Program-made: the position numbers and the translations under genes
Shown: one piece after another, positions 1 to 8,005 of the stretch
Position numbering within the stretch: the stretch's first letter is position 1
How the letters are laid out: every line of letters starts with the position of its first letter
DNA from: Thermophagus sp052400625
GTDB taxonomy: Bacteria > Bacteroidota > Bacteroidia > Bacteroidales > Marinilabiliaceae
Direction: 5' to 3' (one strand)
NCBI GenBank assembly: GCA_052400625.1
Contig: JBQTGH010000003.1
DNA length: 64,000 nucleotides
Notes under the pieces: model-generated
The model's input: the letters and a program-made list of their open reading frames with translations, nothing else
Database searches by the model: none
Told to the model about the DNA's origin: nothing

Positions 1-1
1 T

Positions 2-253
2 ACACCAGTCTATCTGAATGGAACGGTTCCCGAAGCAACCAATTTGACCATGGATTTGCGTGAAAACTACAATATTTTCTGTTCAATTGTGGTTTATCCG
101 GTTATTCCGAAAGGACAAATCATGTTACGACTGATTCCTACTGCGGCGCACACCCTCGAAGACGTTGATTTTACCGTTAAAGCATTTTCAAAAATCAAAG
201 AAAATCTGGAAGCAGGCAAGTATCAAAGTGATAAAATTGCAAGCCTGTCATAA
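2..253 (+). CDS. PLP-dependent alpha-oxoamine synthase C-terminus, probable serine palmitoyltransferase (5' partial)
   Basis: Only the last 83 residues are in the window; the frame is open from base 2 to the TAA at 251-253. The text (TPVYLNGTVPEATNLTMDLR, then VVYPVIPKGQIMLRLIPTAA and HTLEDVDFTVKAF) is the C-terminal domain of the alpha-oxoamine synthase family, which joins an acyl-CoA to an amino acid using pyridoxal phosphate. Family members are serine palmitoyltransferase, glycine C-acetyltransferase and 8-amino-7-oxononanoate synthase. Bacteroidia carry serine palmitoyltransferase for sphingolipid synthesis and the tail resembles it most, but the active-site part is outside the window, so the exact reaction is an inference. 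A hairpin terminator follows. Confidence 0.8.
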   Translation, partial: TPVYLNGTVPEATNLTMDLRENYNIFCSIVVYPVIPKGQIMLRLIPTAAHTLEDVDFTVKAFSKIKENLEAGKYQSDKIASLS

Positions 254-287
254 ACACTTGACATCTTTAAGTTTTTAGAATATTTTT

Positions 288-316
288 AAGGCGTTTCTTT
301 ACGGAAGCGCCTTTTT
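288..316 (+). terminator. Rho-independent terminator after the acyltransferase
   Basis: AAGGCGTTTC pairs with GGAAGCGCCTT around a short loop, with one G-T pair, and runs into CTTTTTCTTTTG. It lies 35 bases past the stop codon of the upstream gene. Confidence 0.75.
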
Positions 317-416
317 CTTTTGTTATAATTGAAAAAGTCTGCCGCAGAAGCAAAATATTACCATCCACCAAAACCCTTTTATCATCATCTTTTCTTGATT
401 CTAAACACATAGCACA

Positions 417-1160
417 ATGAGATCATTAAGAATACTATTTGCAACGCTAACAATAGCATCCATTATTTCCTCAGAGATGTTTTCCCAAACTCCACGCTCC
501 GATACTTTTCAGACATCTGTCGGACCTCTGGAAATACACCATGTGGGCCATGCCTCACTCTATTTTGTCTTTAATGGCAAAACGATCCACGTTGACCCCT
601 TTGGTCGTATGGGGGATTATTCATCCTTGCCCAAGGCTGATCTTATTTTAGTGACGCATGCCCATGGCGACCATCTTGATCCGCAGACTATCAAAACCAT
701 TTCCAAACAGGAGACTAAAATCATCCTAAACAAGGATTCTTACAAAACGCTCCAGAAAGGACAAATATTGGAAAACGGCGACGAAACAGAAGTTTTAGGA
801 CTATCCATTAAAGCCGTTCCTGCCTATAACATCATTCATAAAAGAGAGGACGGAGAACCCTTCCATCCCAAAGGACGAGACAACGGTTACGTCATCCTCT
901 TTGCTGATACCAAAGTATATATTGCAGGCGACACCGAAAACATCCCAGAAATGGCCAAGCTGAAAGAAATCGACATTGCCTTTCTGCCCATGAATTTGCC
1001 TTACACCATGACTCCTGAAATGTGTAAAGAAGCCGCGTTGATGGTAAAACCCAAAATACTCTTTCCCTATCACTATAAGATGGGAGAATCGGATCCGGAA
1101 AAGTTTGCCCGACTGATGGAAGGAATTTCCGGTATTGAAGTAAGATTTAGACAAGATTAA
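417..1160 (+). CDS. Exported metallo-beta-lactamase-fold hydrolase (UlaG-like)
   Basis: A 247-residue protein with an N-terminal signal peptide (hydrophobic to about residue 20, cleavage near MFSQ at 21-24). The metal-binding motif is clear: HAHGDH at residues 81-86, GDT at 171-173 and a late histidine in PYHYKMG near 219. The strand at 41-60 (HHVGHASLYF) is typical of the UlaG-like branch of the metallo-beta-lactamase fold, which contains many hydrolases of unknown substrate. The signal peptide puts it in the periplasm. The gene stands alone between a terminator and a long non-coding stretch. The fold is sure; the substrate cannot be read from the sequence. Confidence 0.85.
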   Translation: MRSLRILFATLTIASIISSEMFSQTPRSDTFQTSVGPLEIHHVGHASLYFVFNGKTIHVDPFGRMGDYSSLPKADLILVTHAHGDHLDPQTIKTISKQETKIILNKDSYKTLQKGQILENGDETEVLGLSIKAVPAYNIIHKREDGEPFHPKGRDNGYVILFADTKVYIAGDTENIPEMAKLKEIDIAFLPMNLPYTMTPEMCKEAALMVKPKILFPYHYKMGESDPEKFARLMEGISGIEVRFRQD

Positions 1161-1280
1161 ATGGAACACAACAATTTAATCATCTTTTCCATTTGGGGGT
1201 GTCCCTTTTTTATTTATGGCCCTGCCATTGGCTCGATAATTACCGTTTCCCAACCGGTTGCTTCGGTGATGGGAACATCA

Positions 1281-1772
1281 CTAAAAAACGAGTCCTGCCT
1301 CTCTGCATTTTAATTTTATTCCAATTCCAGCAATCCATTCATTTTTATTCGCATCATTTGACAATTTCATCGGCATCTTTTTCCAAAAACATGCGCACCA
1401 TTTTCTGATTTGATGCGCAAGAAAAAAATTTTCATCGGCATGAAATTTTTTTTGATGCGCATCATTTTTCAATAAACTACTCAAAGGCATAAAAGGTCTC
1501 GACCGTGAGCCCCATTCAGAGCAAATAAGAGGTATTGACAATTTTCTCCCACAATCCCCATCAAACAAATGGTCGGGGTGGTAGTAGTATTGCTGTTGTT
1601 CGTAGTTAGGATCACTCACAGATGTGCTGTCGGTTAAAGAGTCATCGTCGGCCCACGGGTTTTGTCCGCTTATCCCCCCATACTCCTTGCTGCGAAGGTA
1701 ATGTTTAATGTAAATCCCCGGCACTCGTCCCCGCGAATCTCTGTACCATCCTGCATTCAGTTTTTTCGCCAT
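1281..1772 (-). CDS. Doubtful hypothetical protein
   Basis: A minus-strand frame of 163 codons from the ATG at 1772. The first 70 residues look protein-like (MAKKLNAGWYRDSRGRVPG, then NPWADDDSLTDS and NYEQQQYYYHPDHLF). The second half runs through the GATGCGCA hairpin repeats and looks non-coding (Cys, Trp and Lys rich). I recognise no family. It may be a short real gene whose reading runs on into repeat DNA, or chance. No ribosome-binding or promoter signal decides it. Confidence 0.22.
   Translation of the reverse strand: MAKKLNAGWYRDSRGRVPGIYIKHYLRSKEYGGISGQNPWADDDSLTDSTSVSDPNYEQQQYYYHPDHLFDGDCGRKLSIPLICSEWGSRSRPFMPLSSLLKNDAHQKKFHADENFFLAHQIRKWCACFWKKMPMKLSNDANKNEWIAGIGIKLKCREAGLVF
1350..1470. 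repeat. Short hairpin repeats (GATGCGCA / CATCGGCAT)
   Basis: CGCATCATTT (1350), ATGCGCACCATTTT (1391), TGATGCGCAA (1411) and the perfect palindrome TGATGCGCATCA (1453-1464) recur, with TTTCATCGGCAT twice, 64 bases apart. Neighbouring copies can pair into hairpins. It resembles a worn version of the hairpin arrays at 7.8 and 48.1 kb. Confidence 0.5.
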
Positions 1773-2004
1773 GACAAACCAAAAACCATCAAAAACGCAA
1801 TAAATCAAACATAAAGCTAAATGGATGTATCGTAAATGAAAACTATATCTTCCTCTTTTTTATCATTGGCATCTTGATTTTTTTGATAAATTAGCAACAA
1901 TTTTCACTATAAGCATCTATAAAATAGCGAATACGAGATAGCATTTTCTATTTCCCTTTATCCTTTCGACACTAAACGTTGGTTATGATTCTAAAAAAAT
2001 AAGA

Positions 2005-2219
2005 AATAATGAAACGAGTATGACCAAAACGGGTTGTCACCAAAGAGTAGGTATACCCCTGAATCATGCGAGTTCCATCAGACCAATGGATTAACCAATT
2101 TTTATACGGATGAAACGAGCATGGCGACTTTTGCCACAAAAGGACATGTATAAATTTGGCTAAGCCATGTGAGTTCCATTCGACCAATAACTTAGATAAA
2201 ATTTATACGGATGAAAACT
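2005..2219 (+). repeat. Dispersed 101-bp repeat, locus A: two tandem units ending at a start codon
   Basis: The word GAAACGAG(C/T)ATG starts at 2011 and 2112, and its truncated form GAAAAC at 2213, so the period is exactly 101. Each unit runs GATGAAACGAGCATG, a variable stretch, TTGCCACAAAAG or GTTGTCACCAAAGAG, ATGTATAAA or similar, CATGTGAGTTCCATTCGACC, then an AT-rich part ending TTTATACGGATGAAA. The last GATGAAA supplies the ATG (2211) of the beta-helix gene. ATGCGAGTTCCATC and GATGAAACGAGCAT are imperfect inverted repeats about 30 bases apart, so each junction can form a stem. Confidence 0.9.
2130..2158 (+). promoter_or_regulatory. Candidate Bacteroidota promoter inside repeat unit 2
   Basis: TAAATTTG at 2151-2158 fits the TAnnTTTG -7 box, with TTTG at 2130-2133 as a possible -33 box; the 17-base spacer is a little shorter than usual. 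It would give a leader of about 45 bases to the ATG at 2211. Other copies of the repeat do not all keep this box. Confidence 0.35.
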
Positions 2220-3926
2220 CAATTATTCTTATTGCTGGTTATATTAACAATAAACCTGACCGCTCAACACCATGCAGACTACTATGTAGCTGTTGATGGC
2301 GACGACAGTAATCCCGGCACTTTTGAAGAACCCTGGGGGACCTGGCAAAAAGCTTTTGCAACGGCTCAGGCAGGCGATACTGTTTACTTCCGGGGAGGCG
2401 TCTGGTATCCGCAAGAGCATTCAAGAGGAAATGTTGTATGTGAAATTCATGTACCAGACGGCATAGGACATTCCGGAACAGAGAGTAATCCAATATGCTT
2501 TTTTGCATATCCGGGAGAAACACCAATCCTGGATTGCTCACAGGTGGATATGACTGGCAACAACTTCAATGGAGGACTTGACTTCTATGGCACTTCGAAT
2601 ATTCATATTAAAGGATTAACCATAAGAAATGTGGAACAACCGGCATCCGGTGAATTAGCCAGTGGCGTTGGAGCCAGTATGTGTAGCAATATGACCTTTG
2701 AAAATCTGACTGTATATAATATCGGTGGCAGGGGCATGAGCTATTGGGGGGTGGCAGGTCATCCTGAAGTGCCGGAGATACCTGCCGATACAACAAGATT
2801 TATTAATTGTGACATATATAATTGTGTAGACTTATTAAGTGAGGTGCCGGGAAACGGTTCCGATGCGGTAAAGATGGATGCGGAAAAAGATACTTACCTT
2901 TATTTTTATGGATGCAGAGCCTGGGCATGTGGTGATGATGGATTTGATGTTAGCGGGCCCGGTGTGGCCGTATTTGACCATTGCTGGTCGTTTAATCATA
3001 GCCTGCCGGGTGCATTGGATGGTAATGGTTTCAAATTCGGAGCCAACAGGGGGGCAAACGCATCTGTTGACGAAAATGGACAGCTTATTTTAGGAACGCC
3101 CGTACCCGGGATTAGGAAAATAGTCAAAAACTGTATCGCGGCAAATAATGCCGGCTATGGTTTTTATGAGCTGGGATACGCACCCTATTATCCTAATAAT
3201 GCCAGGGTATACAATAATGTATCCTTTCGGAATGGAATAGGTATGTCAAATTCGATAAATGCTGAGTATTCCGGCCAAAACCCAAGTGTCTACAGGAATA
3301 ACATCATTTATGAACCTGTTCAGTCTGATGCTGCAGGAAGACCATTATTCTTAGTGGTGGACGATATCTATATCGAAAGTCATAATAACTGGGATTATGC
3401 CAACAGCACGGTTATCGGGAGTCTTTTTTGGTGGCAGCCAACAGATAGTGTAGTTGTTGCAGCCGACGATTTTATTTCTTTGGATGCATCTCAATTATCA
3501 AAACCCAGAAAAGATGATGGCTCCTTACCGGATATAACCTTTATGAAGCTGGCCCCCGGAAGCGACCTGATTGATGCCGGAACAGATGTTGGCACGCCAT
3601 ATAATGGCACTGCTCCGGATATAGGCTACGCAGAATTTGATCCCATGACCATAATAGAAACCACCAAGAAGGAAGACAGCTCTTTATTGCATTGCTATCC
3701 TAATCCAACCAGGGATATCATAAAGGTTTGTTTTAACTCCGATTTGAGATTACCTGTAAACATCAAATTATTTAACAGTAAGGGAGAGATTGTATTTTCA
3801 AAGACAGTTCAGTCCGACTTGCTATATGATTATCCTATTCATCTAAAAACCTTTTCTACAGGCATTTATTTTTTAGTTCTTAATTACGGAGACCAAACAA
3901 GTTCTGCAAAAATTTTAAAGATTTAA
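2211..3926 (+). CDS. Secreted right-handed beta-helix protein, PL9-like pectate lyase candidate, with T9SS sorting domain
   Basis: 571 residues. Signal peptide (MKTQLFLLLVILTINLTAQ), then the YYVAVDGDDSNPGT opening common to parallel beta-helix polysaccharide lyases, a helix with repeated Asn-rich turns, DDGFD near residue 245 and DGNGFKFG near 270-277. In PL9 pectate lyases such an Asp cluster binds calcium, and a lysine in an NGFK motif is the proposed base; both are visible here. The last 80 residues (YPNPTRDIIKV to ILKI) are a type A sorting domain for the type IX secretion system, so the protein should be exported to the surface or medium. The start ATG is the end of the repeat array just upstream. 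The fold and export are firm; pectate or rhamnogalacturonan as substrate is inference. Confidence 0.8.
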   Translation: MKTQLFLLLVILTINLTAQHHADYYVAVDGDDSNPGTFEEPWGTWQKAFATAQAGDTVYFRGGVWYPQEHSRGNVVCEIHVPDGIGHSGTESNPICFFAYPGETPILDCSQVDMTGNNFNGGLDFYGTSNIHIKGLTIRNVEQPASGELASGVGASMCSNMTFENLTVYNIGGRGMSYWGVAGHPEVPEIPADTTRFINCDIYNCVDLLSEVPGNGSDAVKMDAEKDTYLYFYGCRAWACGDDGFDVSGPGVAVFDHCWSFNHSLPGALDGNGFKFGANRGANASVDENGQLILGTPVPGIRKIVKNCIAANNAGYGFYELGYAPYYPNNARVYNNVSFRNGIGMSNSINAEYSGQNPSVYRNNIIYEPVQSDAAGRPLFLVVDDIYIESHNNWDYANSTVIGSLFWWQPTDSVVVAADDFISLDASQLSKPRKDDGSLPDITFMKLAPGSDLIDAGTDVGTPYNGTAPDIGYAEFDPMTIIETTKKEDSSLLHCYPNPTRDIIKVCFNSDLRLPVNIKLFNSKGEIVFSKTVQSDLLYDYPIHLKTFSTGIYFLVLNYGDQTSSAKILKI

Positions 3927-4095
3927 CCCGAATTATGCATTAGAACTTCGTCATGAGAATTAAAAAGTGCAATCAATCAAGAACTTGTTGAAATGAGGCA
4001 TAGCACCGCTATGGTGAATTGAGACAAGTTAGCTTGCGACTTGATTGGCAGCAATTTTAATTCGTAATAGATTTTCTAATGCATTTTTCGGGTTT
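3925..4095. repeat. 171-bp palindromic MITE-like element
   Basis: The outer ends match as inverted repeats at 19 of 21 positions: AACCCGAATTATGCATTAG on the left and CTAATGCATTTTTCGGGTT on the right. A second matching block follows inside (GAATTAAAAAGTGC...AATCAAG against CTTGATTGGCAGC...TTAATTC), then AACTTGT against ACAAGTT, with CATAGCACCGCTATG at the centre. The left end overlaps the stop codon of the beta-helix gene. It has no coding room. The right-end word TGCATTTTTCGGGTTTAA recurs at 7750-7767. Confidence 0.8.
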
Positions 4096-4292
4096 AAGTA
4101 ACATCTGATAAAACTATATCCCAAAGGTTTCACGAAAAGTTTTATTAATGAATAAAACCCGGCAACGATCTTCCAGACAGAGTGGCGGAAAGATAATAAC
4201 ATCTTCCAAAGCATTCGCCTATGGCGGGGAGCGTTTACCTGATAAATAACCGGATCATTTTATTATTCCCTTTCAAATTCTAACTTTGCAAA
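3927..4292. other. Gap before cobO: palindromic element plus promoter
   Basis: Apart from the palindromic element and the promoter next to cobO, positions 4096-4260 hold no recognisable signal. Confidence 0.5.
4281..4288 (+). promoter_or_regulatory. Likely -7 box of cobO
   Basis: TAACTTTG matches TAnnTTTG. The ATG follows only 4 bases later, so transcription would start at about the A of the ATG and the mRNA would be nearly leaderless. The -33 region is only T-rich (about 4258-4262). Confidence 0.45.
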
Positions 4293-4799
4293 ATGATTCA
4301 CATCTACACAGGTAACGGGAAAGGCAAAACCACCGCAGCCATTGGTCTGGCGGTTAGATCGGCAGGTGCCGGCAAGAAGGTATTTTTCGGCCAGTTTGTA
4401 AAGGATATGGCCTATAACGAAGTGGCATTAATCCGCCGACAAATACCCCAAATTGAGCATGAATTGTTTGGGCGGGGATGCTTTTTTGGCAGGAAACCGG
4501 AACAGGAAGATTATGATGCAGCCCGAAACGGTCTGGACAAAATTAAAAAGATTACCCATTCAGGCGATTACCAACTCATCATTATGGATGAACTAAACAT
4601 TGCCATTCAGTACAACCTCCTTACCGTAGAAGAAATCCTGTCCTTCCTGGATTCGGTACCGCCCGATACCGAAGTGGTAATCACCGGACGAAATGCTCGC
4701 CAGGAGCTGATTGACAGAGCCGATCTGGTTACCGAGATGAAAGAGATCAAGCACTATTTCAATGAAGGGATAACTTCGCGAGAAGGAATTGAATATTAG
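4293..4799 (+). CDS. cobO: Cob(I)yrinic acid a,c-diamide adenosyltransferase
   Basis: 168 residues, the usual length for CobO/BtuR. It moves the adenosyl group of ATP to cob(I)alamin or cobyrinic acid to make coenzyme B12. The P-loop GNGKGKTT is at residues 7-14, directly after the first strand. DELNIA near 108 and VITGRNA near 130 are typical, and the C-terminal EMKEIKHYFNEGI closes the family pattern. No other cobalamin gene is in the window, so it probably serves corrinoid salvage, or acts with genes elsewhere. Confidence 0.93.
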   Translation: MIHIYTGNGKGKTTAAIGLAVRSAGAGKKVFFGQFVKDMAYNEVALIRRQIPQIEHELFGRGCFFGRKPEQEDYDAARNGLDKIKKITHSGDYQLIIMDELNIAIQYNLLTVEEILSFLDSVPPDTEVVITGRNARQELIDRADLVTEMKEIKHYFNEGITSREGIEY

Positions 4800-4956
4800 C
4801 ATCCCCTTTCACATCTCACCCCAAAAACTTAAAACTACCTAACTACTAACGGCAGCATCACAGAGAGTTTGCCTAAAAGGGCGGTTGCATGCAATTAATG
4901 ATTTTTAGTGGGCAAAGTTTAATTACCCCCAAATCATTACCCGGGCCCCCAAACAT

Positions 4957-5991
4957 CTATTGAATAATGATATAGGACGGGAAATGATCGCTATAACCGC
5001 CATGATACCAATTACCCACAAAGGTTCGGAAAGGATATCCCCGGTAGTCACCGTCCTGTTGCCACAAAAAAGGTTGGTTGAAGACTCCTGTTTTGAGCAA
5101 TAACTGCTGTCCTTTCTTTGACGTCAGGAAGTTGGGGGATAGAACAAACTGGTCAAAAAGATTCCACTTTCCACGATAGCAGAGGGTTCCTTTACCTTTC
5201 AGGAATATGGAGGCCGTGGCATTATAGAGACTGTCGCTATGTTCCGGCTGAGGGGAGAACCCCGCCTTTAAATGATTTCTTACTGCAGGATCTACAGGAT
5301 CATCATTCAAATCGCCCATCACCACAATGTAGGAAGAAGGATCTTCCGTTCGAAGAGAATCAACAATTGACCGGGTAAGGTCACCGGCGGCATTTCTCAT
5401 CGGAATACTTCGTTCCCGCCCACCATACCGTGAGGGCCAATGACAAACGATAAAGTGCATCTTCTTTCCCGCAAACTTGCCTGAAGCCACCAGAATATCG
5501 CGTGTAGGAATTGGTTCACCCTCTTCATTTTGGATATGTAACGGCACAAACCGTGTATGTTTGGGCTTAAAATAACCGGGACGATAAATCAACGCCACAT
5601 CAATGCCACGTGCATCGGGCGAATCTTTATGAATAATCTTGTATTTGAATCTTTCGAGCGGAATAGATGAGACCAAATCTTCCACAACCATCCGGTTTTC
5701 CACTTCTGCCAGCCCCATAACCGCGGGTGCCTCTACCTGTTCTGCTCGTCCCAATTCGGCGATGACGGACGAAATATTTTCCAATTTTCGCTGATAACGT
5801 CCGGTATTCCACACCTTCTTGCTTTCGGGAGTAAACTCCGAATCGTTCACCCCGGGCGAATCGATGGTATCAAACAAATTCTCCACATTATAGAAGGCCA
5901 CCATCTTGGGTGAGTAAATGGAGCGACAACCTATCGGCAACGTCATCATCGCAACGCAGGCTATCCAAAATAATATGTTAAAACTCTTCAT
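4957..5991 (-). CDS. Endonuclease/exonuclease/phosphatase-family lipoprotein
   Basis: 344 residues from the ATG at 5991. I prefer this start to an ATG 36 bases upstream because it opens a clean lipoprotein signal peptide ending LPIGC (Cys22). The EEP fold is marked by FYNVENLFD soon after the signal, GLAEVENR (catalytic Glu), VCHWPSRYGG, GDLNDDP and the closing GYSDHFP with the catalytic Asp-His. The family cleaves phosphodiester or phosphomonoester bonds in DNA, lipids or proteins. Lipid attachment places it at the cell envelope. The substrate is unknown. No operon partner is visible. Confidence 0.85.
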   Translation of the reverse strand: MKSFNILFWIACVAMMTLPIGCRSIYSPKMVAFYNVENLFDTIDSPGVNDSEFTPESKKVWNTGRYQRKLENISSVIAELGRAEQVEAPAVMGLAEVENRMVVEDLVSSIPLERFKYKIIHKDSPDARGIDVALIYRPGYFKPKHTRFVPLHIQNEEGEPIPTRDILVASGKFAGKKMHFIVCHWPSRYGGRERSIPMRNAAGDLTRSIVDSLRTEDPSSYIVVMGDLNDDPVDPAVRNHLKAGFSPQPEHSDSLYNATASIFLKGKGTLCYRGKWNLFDQFVLSPNFLTSKKGQQLLLKTGVFNQPFLWQQDGDYRGYPFRTFVGNWYHGGYSDHFPSYIIIQ

Positions 5992-6356
5992 ATTTACTAC
6001 AACAATTATCAATAGAGAAGATGACAAAGATAAGAGTTTCCCGGAGTTTGGGTTACTGGTTTAGAATCATTAGTTCCGAAATCCCTGTTGGCTAAATCCA
6101 TCCAATCATAATCTTTCCTCCTTTCTCCGGGCTCTATGCTCTTTGCACTATGCTGTTTGACCATTCCAATTGTTTTTTTCAAAAATTTCGATGAAATTTG
6201 ACAAAACTCCATCACAGATAATGCAAAAAAAGCATTTCTTTGCAACACCAAAGACAGAAACCCTTATAACCGTAAAACAACGCGGCAGAATGATAATATT
6301 CCGGCTTTGAAGATGCCGGCAAACGAAAGTGTCTGACAAAAATTAAACTTACAAAA
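5992..6356. other. Gap between divergent genes
   Basis: 365 bases between the minus-strand EEP lipoprotein and the plus-strand dehydrogenase. It must hold both promoters, but I find no good TAnnTTTG box, hairpin or repeat. Confidence 0.4.
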
Positions 6357-7553
6357 ATGAGCAAAGTATTGATTATCGGTGCAGGCGGCGTCGGGACCGT
6401 TGTGGCACATAAGATGGCAGCAATACCCGAAGTTTTTACAGATATCATGCTGGCCAGCCGTACCAAAAGTAAGTGCGATGCCATCGCGCAAAAGATTGGG
6501 GGCAATCGTATTCAAACGGCACAGGTGGATGCCGACAATGTGCCGGAACTGGTTGAATTGATCAATGCCTTTAAACCCGAGCTGGTGGTTAATGTGGCTC
6601 TGCCCTATCAAGACCTCACCATCATGGATGCCTGTCTCGAAACCGGCGTGGCCTATCTGGATACGGCCAACTATGAGCCAAAAGATGAAGCTAAGTTTGA
6701 ATACAAATGGCAATGGGCCTACCGCGACCGCTTTAAAGAAGCCGGACTGACCGCTATTCTTGGGTGCGGTTTTGACCCGGGGGTGACATCGATCTTCACC
6801 GCTTATGCAGCTAAACATCATTTTGATGAATTGCACTTTCTGGACATCGTCGATTGCAATGCCGGCGACCACGGCAAACCTTTTGCCACCAACTTTAATC
6901 CCGAAATCAACATAAGGGAAGTAACCCAAAAAGGAAAATATTGGGAAGATGGCAAATGGGTTACCACCGAACCCCACGAAATCCACAAGCCTTTGAACTA
7001 TCCCGAAATCGGGCCCAAAGAGTCGTACCTGATCTATCATGAGGAGCTGGAATCACTAGTGAAAAACTTCCCCACACTTAAACGGGCAAGGTTCTGGATG
7101 ACCTTTGGTGAAGAATACCTGACCCACCTGAGGGTGATTCAAAATATCGGGATGGCCCGAATAGATCCTATAAAATTCAAAGGGGTGGATATTGTGCCTA
7201 TCGAGTTTTTGAAAGCAGTACTGCCCAACCCCGGTGATCTGGGTGAAAATTACAAAGGTAAAACCTCTATCGGATGTCGTATCAAAGGCATTAAAGACGG
7301 AAAAGAAAAGACCTATTATATCTATAATAATTGCGACCATCAGGAGGCCTATAAAGAGACCGGAACCCAGGCGGTAAGCTATACTACGGGTGTGCCGGCC
7401 ACCATTGGTGCCATGATGTATCTGACAGGCAAATGGAAAGCACCGGGTGTTTTTAATGTGGAAGAGTTTGATCCCGATCCATTCCTGGAAGAATTGAATA
7501 AGCATGGTTTGCCATGGAATGAGCTGCATGATGTGGACCTTGAACTTGAATAG
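6357..7553 (+). CDS. Carboxynorspermidine dehydrogenase (saccharopine dehydrogenase family)
   Basis: 398 residues. N-terminal Rossmann fold with GAGGVG at residues 8-13, then LASRTKSKCDAIA. GCGFDPGVTS near 140 and the middle segment DCNAGDHGKPFATNF fit the carboxynorspermidine/carboxyspermidine dehydrogenase branch rather than lysine-pathway saccharopine dehydrogenase. The enzyme condenses a diamine with aspartate semialdehyde using NADPH, giving carboxy(nor)spermidine. The next enzyme, the decarboxylase, is encoded at 17494-18636. It is a single gene with its own terminator. The choice between norspermidine and spermidine cannot be made from sequence. Confidence 0.9.
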   Translation: MSKVLIIGAGGVGTVVAHKMAAIPEVFTDIMLASRTKSKCDAIAQKIGGNRIQTAQVDADNVPELVELINAFKPELVVNVALPYQDLTIMDACLETGVAYLDTANYEPKDEAKFEYKWQWAYRDRFKEAGLTAILGCGFDPGVTSIFTAYAAKHHFDELHFLDIVDCNAGDHGKPFATNFNPEINIREVTQKGKYWEDGKWVTTEPHEIHKPLNYPEIGPKESYLIYHEELESLVKNFPTLKRARFWMTFGEEYLTHLRVIQNIGMARIDPIKFKGVDIVPIEFLKAVLPNPGDLGENYKGKTSIGCRIKGIKDGKEKTYYIYNNCDHQEAYKETGTQAVSYTTGVPATIGAMMYLTGKWKAPGVFNVEEFDPDPFLEELNKHGLPWNELHDVDLELE

Positions 7554-7620
7554 TGTGGCAATTTCAAGTCTTCCGGGGCAGTAACAGCCCATTATGGATC
7601 TACCATTGAAGATCTATTTT

Positions 7621-7654
7621 AAGAGGGTGTCATAATGATACCCTCTTATTTTAT
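7621..7654 (+). terminator. Terminator after the carboxynorspermidine dehydrogenase gene
   Basis: AAGAGGGT pairs perfectly with ACCCTCTT, with an inner TCAT/ATGA stem, followed by ATTTTAT. Confidence 0.8.
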
Positions 7655-7749
7655 CTAATGGTCACATAACACATTTAAGATGCACTCCCCATTTACAAAT
7701 CCATCTCTTCAATAAGCGGAAAGCATCATGGTCTGGCAAGGTAAAGTCC

Positions 7750-7767
7750 TGCATTTTTCGGGTTTAA
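7750..7767 (+). repeat. Fragment shared with the palindromic element at 3.9 kb
   Basis: TGCATTTTTCGGGTTTAA is identical to 4080-4097, the right end of the 171-bp palindrome. It may be the relic of a second copy; the rest of the element is not recognisable here. Confidence 0.5.
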
Positions 7768-7806
7768 TGCCTACCCCTATTAAATAAGAATGCTGCCCTA
7801 TAATTA

Positions 7807-7937
7807 ATGGGAAATACTTTCCCTCGGTAATGGGAATCACTTTCCCTCGGTAATGGGAATCACTTTCCCTCGGTAATGGGAATCACTTTCCCTCGGTAAT
7901 GGGAATCGCTTTCCCTCGGTAATGGGAAACTATACCC
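7807..7937. repeat. 23-bp tandem hairpin array
   Basis: Five full units of ATGGGAATCACTTTCCCTCG plus GTA, and a partial sixth. Units start at 7807, 7830, 7853, 7876, 7899 and 7922. The middle three are nearly identical; the first and last are diverged. In each unit GGGAA pairs with TTCCC, so the array could fold as a row of small hairpins on either strand. Confidence 0.9.
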
Positions 7938-8005
7938 TATGAAAAACCTCAAAGAGGCCCCTCTTCCAGTCAACCCAAGAATGGCTCTATTATATAATGT
8001 ATGTT

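Larger units (their letters stand above)
1161..2210. other. Long gap with hairpin repeats, a doubtful ORF and two 101-bp repeat units
   Basis: About 1 kb between the hydrolase and the beta-helix gene. From 1350 to 1470 short GATGCGCA and CATCGGCAT words recur and can fold on each other. From about 2005 to the next gene the sequence is two tandem units of the dispersed 101-bp repeat (separate entry). The rest is AT-rich with no convincing gene apart from one doubtful minus-strand frame (separate entry). Confidence 0.6.
7554..8005. other. Gap with terminator, MITE end and 23-bp tandem array
   Basis: 452 bases between two convergent genes. It contains the terminator at 7621, the 18-bp word shared with the palindromic element (7750-7767) and the 23-bp array (7807-7937). 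No gene is apparent. Confidence 0.6.

Noticed and set aside
1159..1194. Hairpin AAATGGAA / TTCCATTT after the metallo-hydrolase gene
   Set aside because: Followed by GGGGG, not T; too weak to call a terminator.
1972..2187. Minus-strand ORF of 71 codons over the 101-bp repeats (YKNWLIHWSDGTRM)
   Set aside because: It is antisense to the repeats and its likeness to the ORF at 49855-50049 is explained by shared repeat DNA, not by a protein.
2005..2219. CRISPR array at the 101-bp repeats
   Set aside because: The unit is one long repeat without unique spacers of constant length, and no cas genes are present.
3925..7767. Idea that the palindrome is part of an integron or insertion sequence
   Set aside because: No integrase or transposase and no cassette array in the window; only a MITE-like element is supported.
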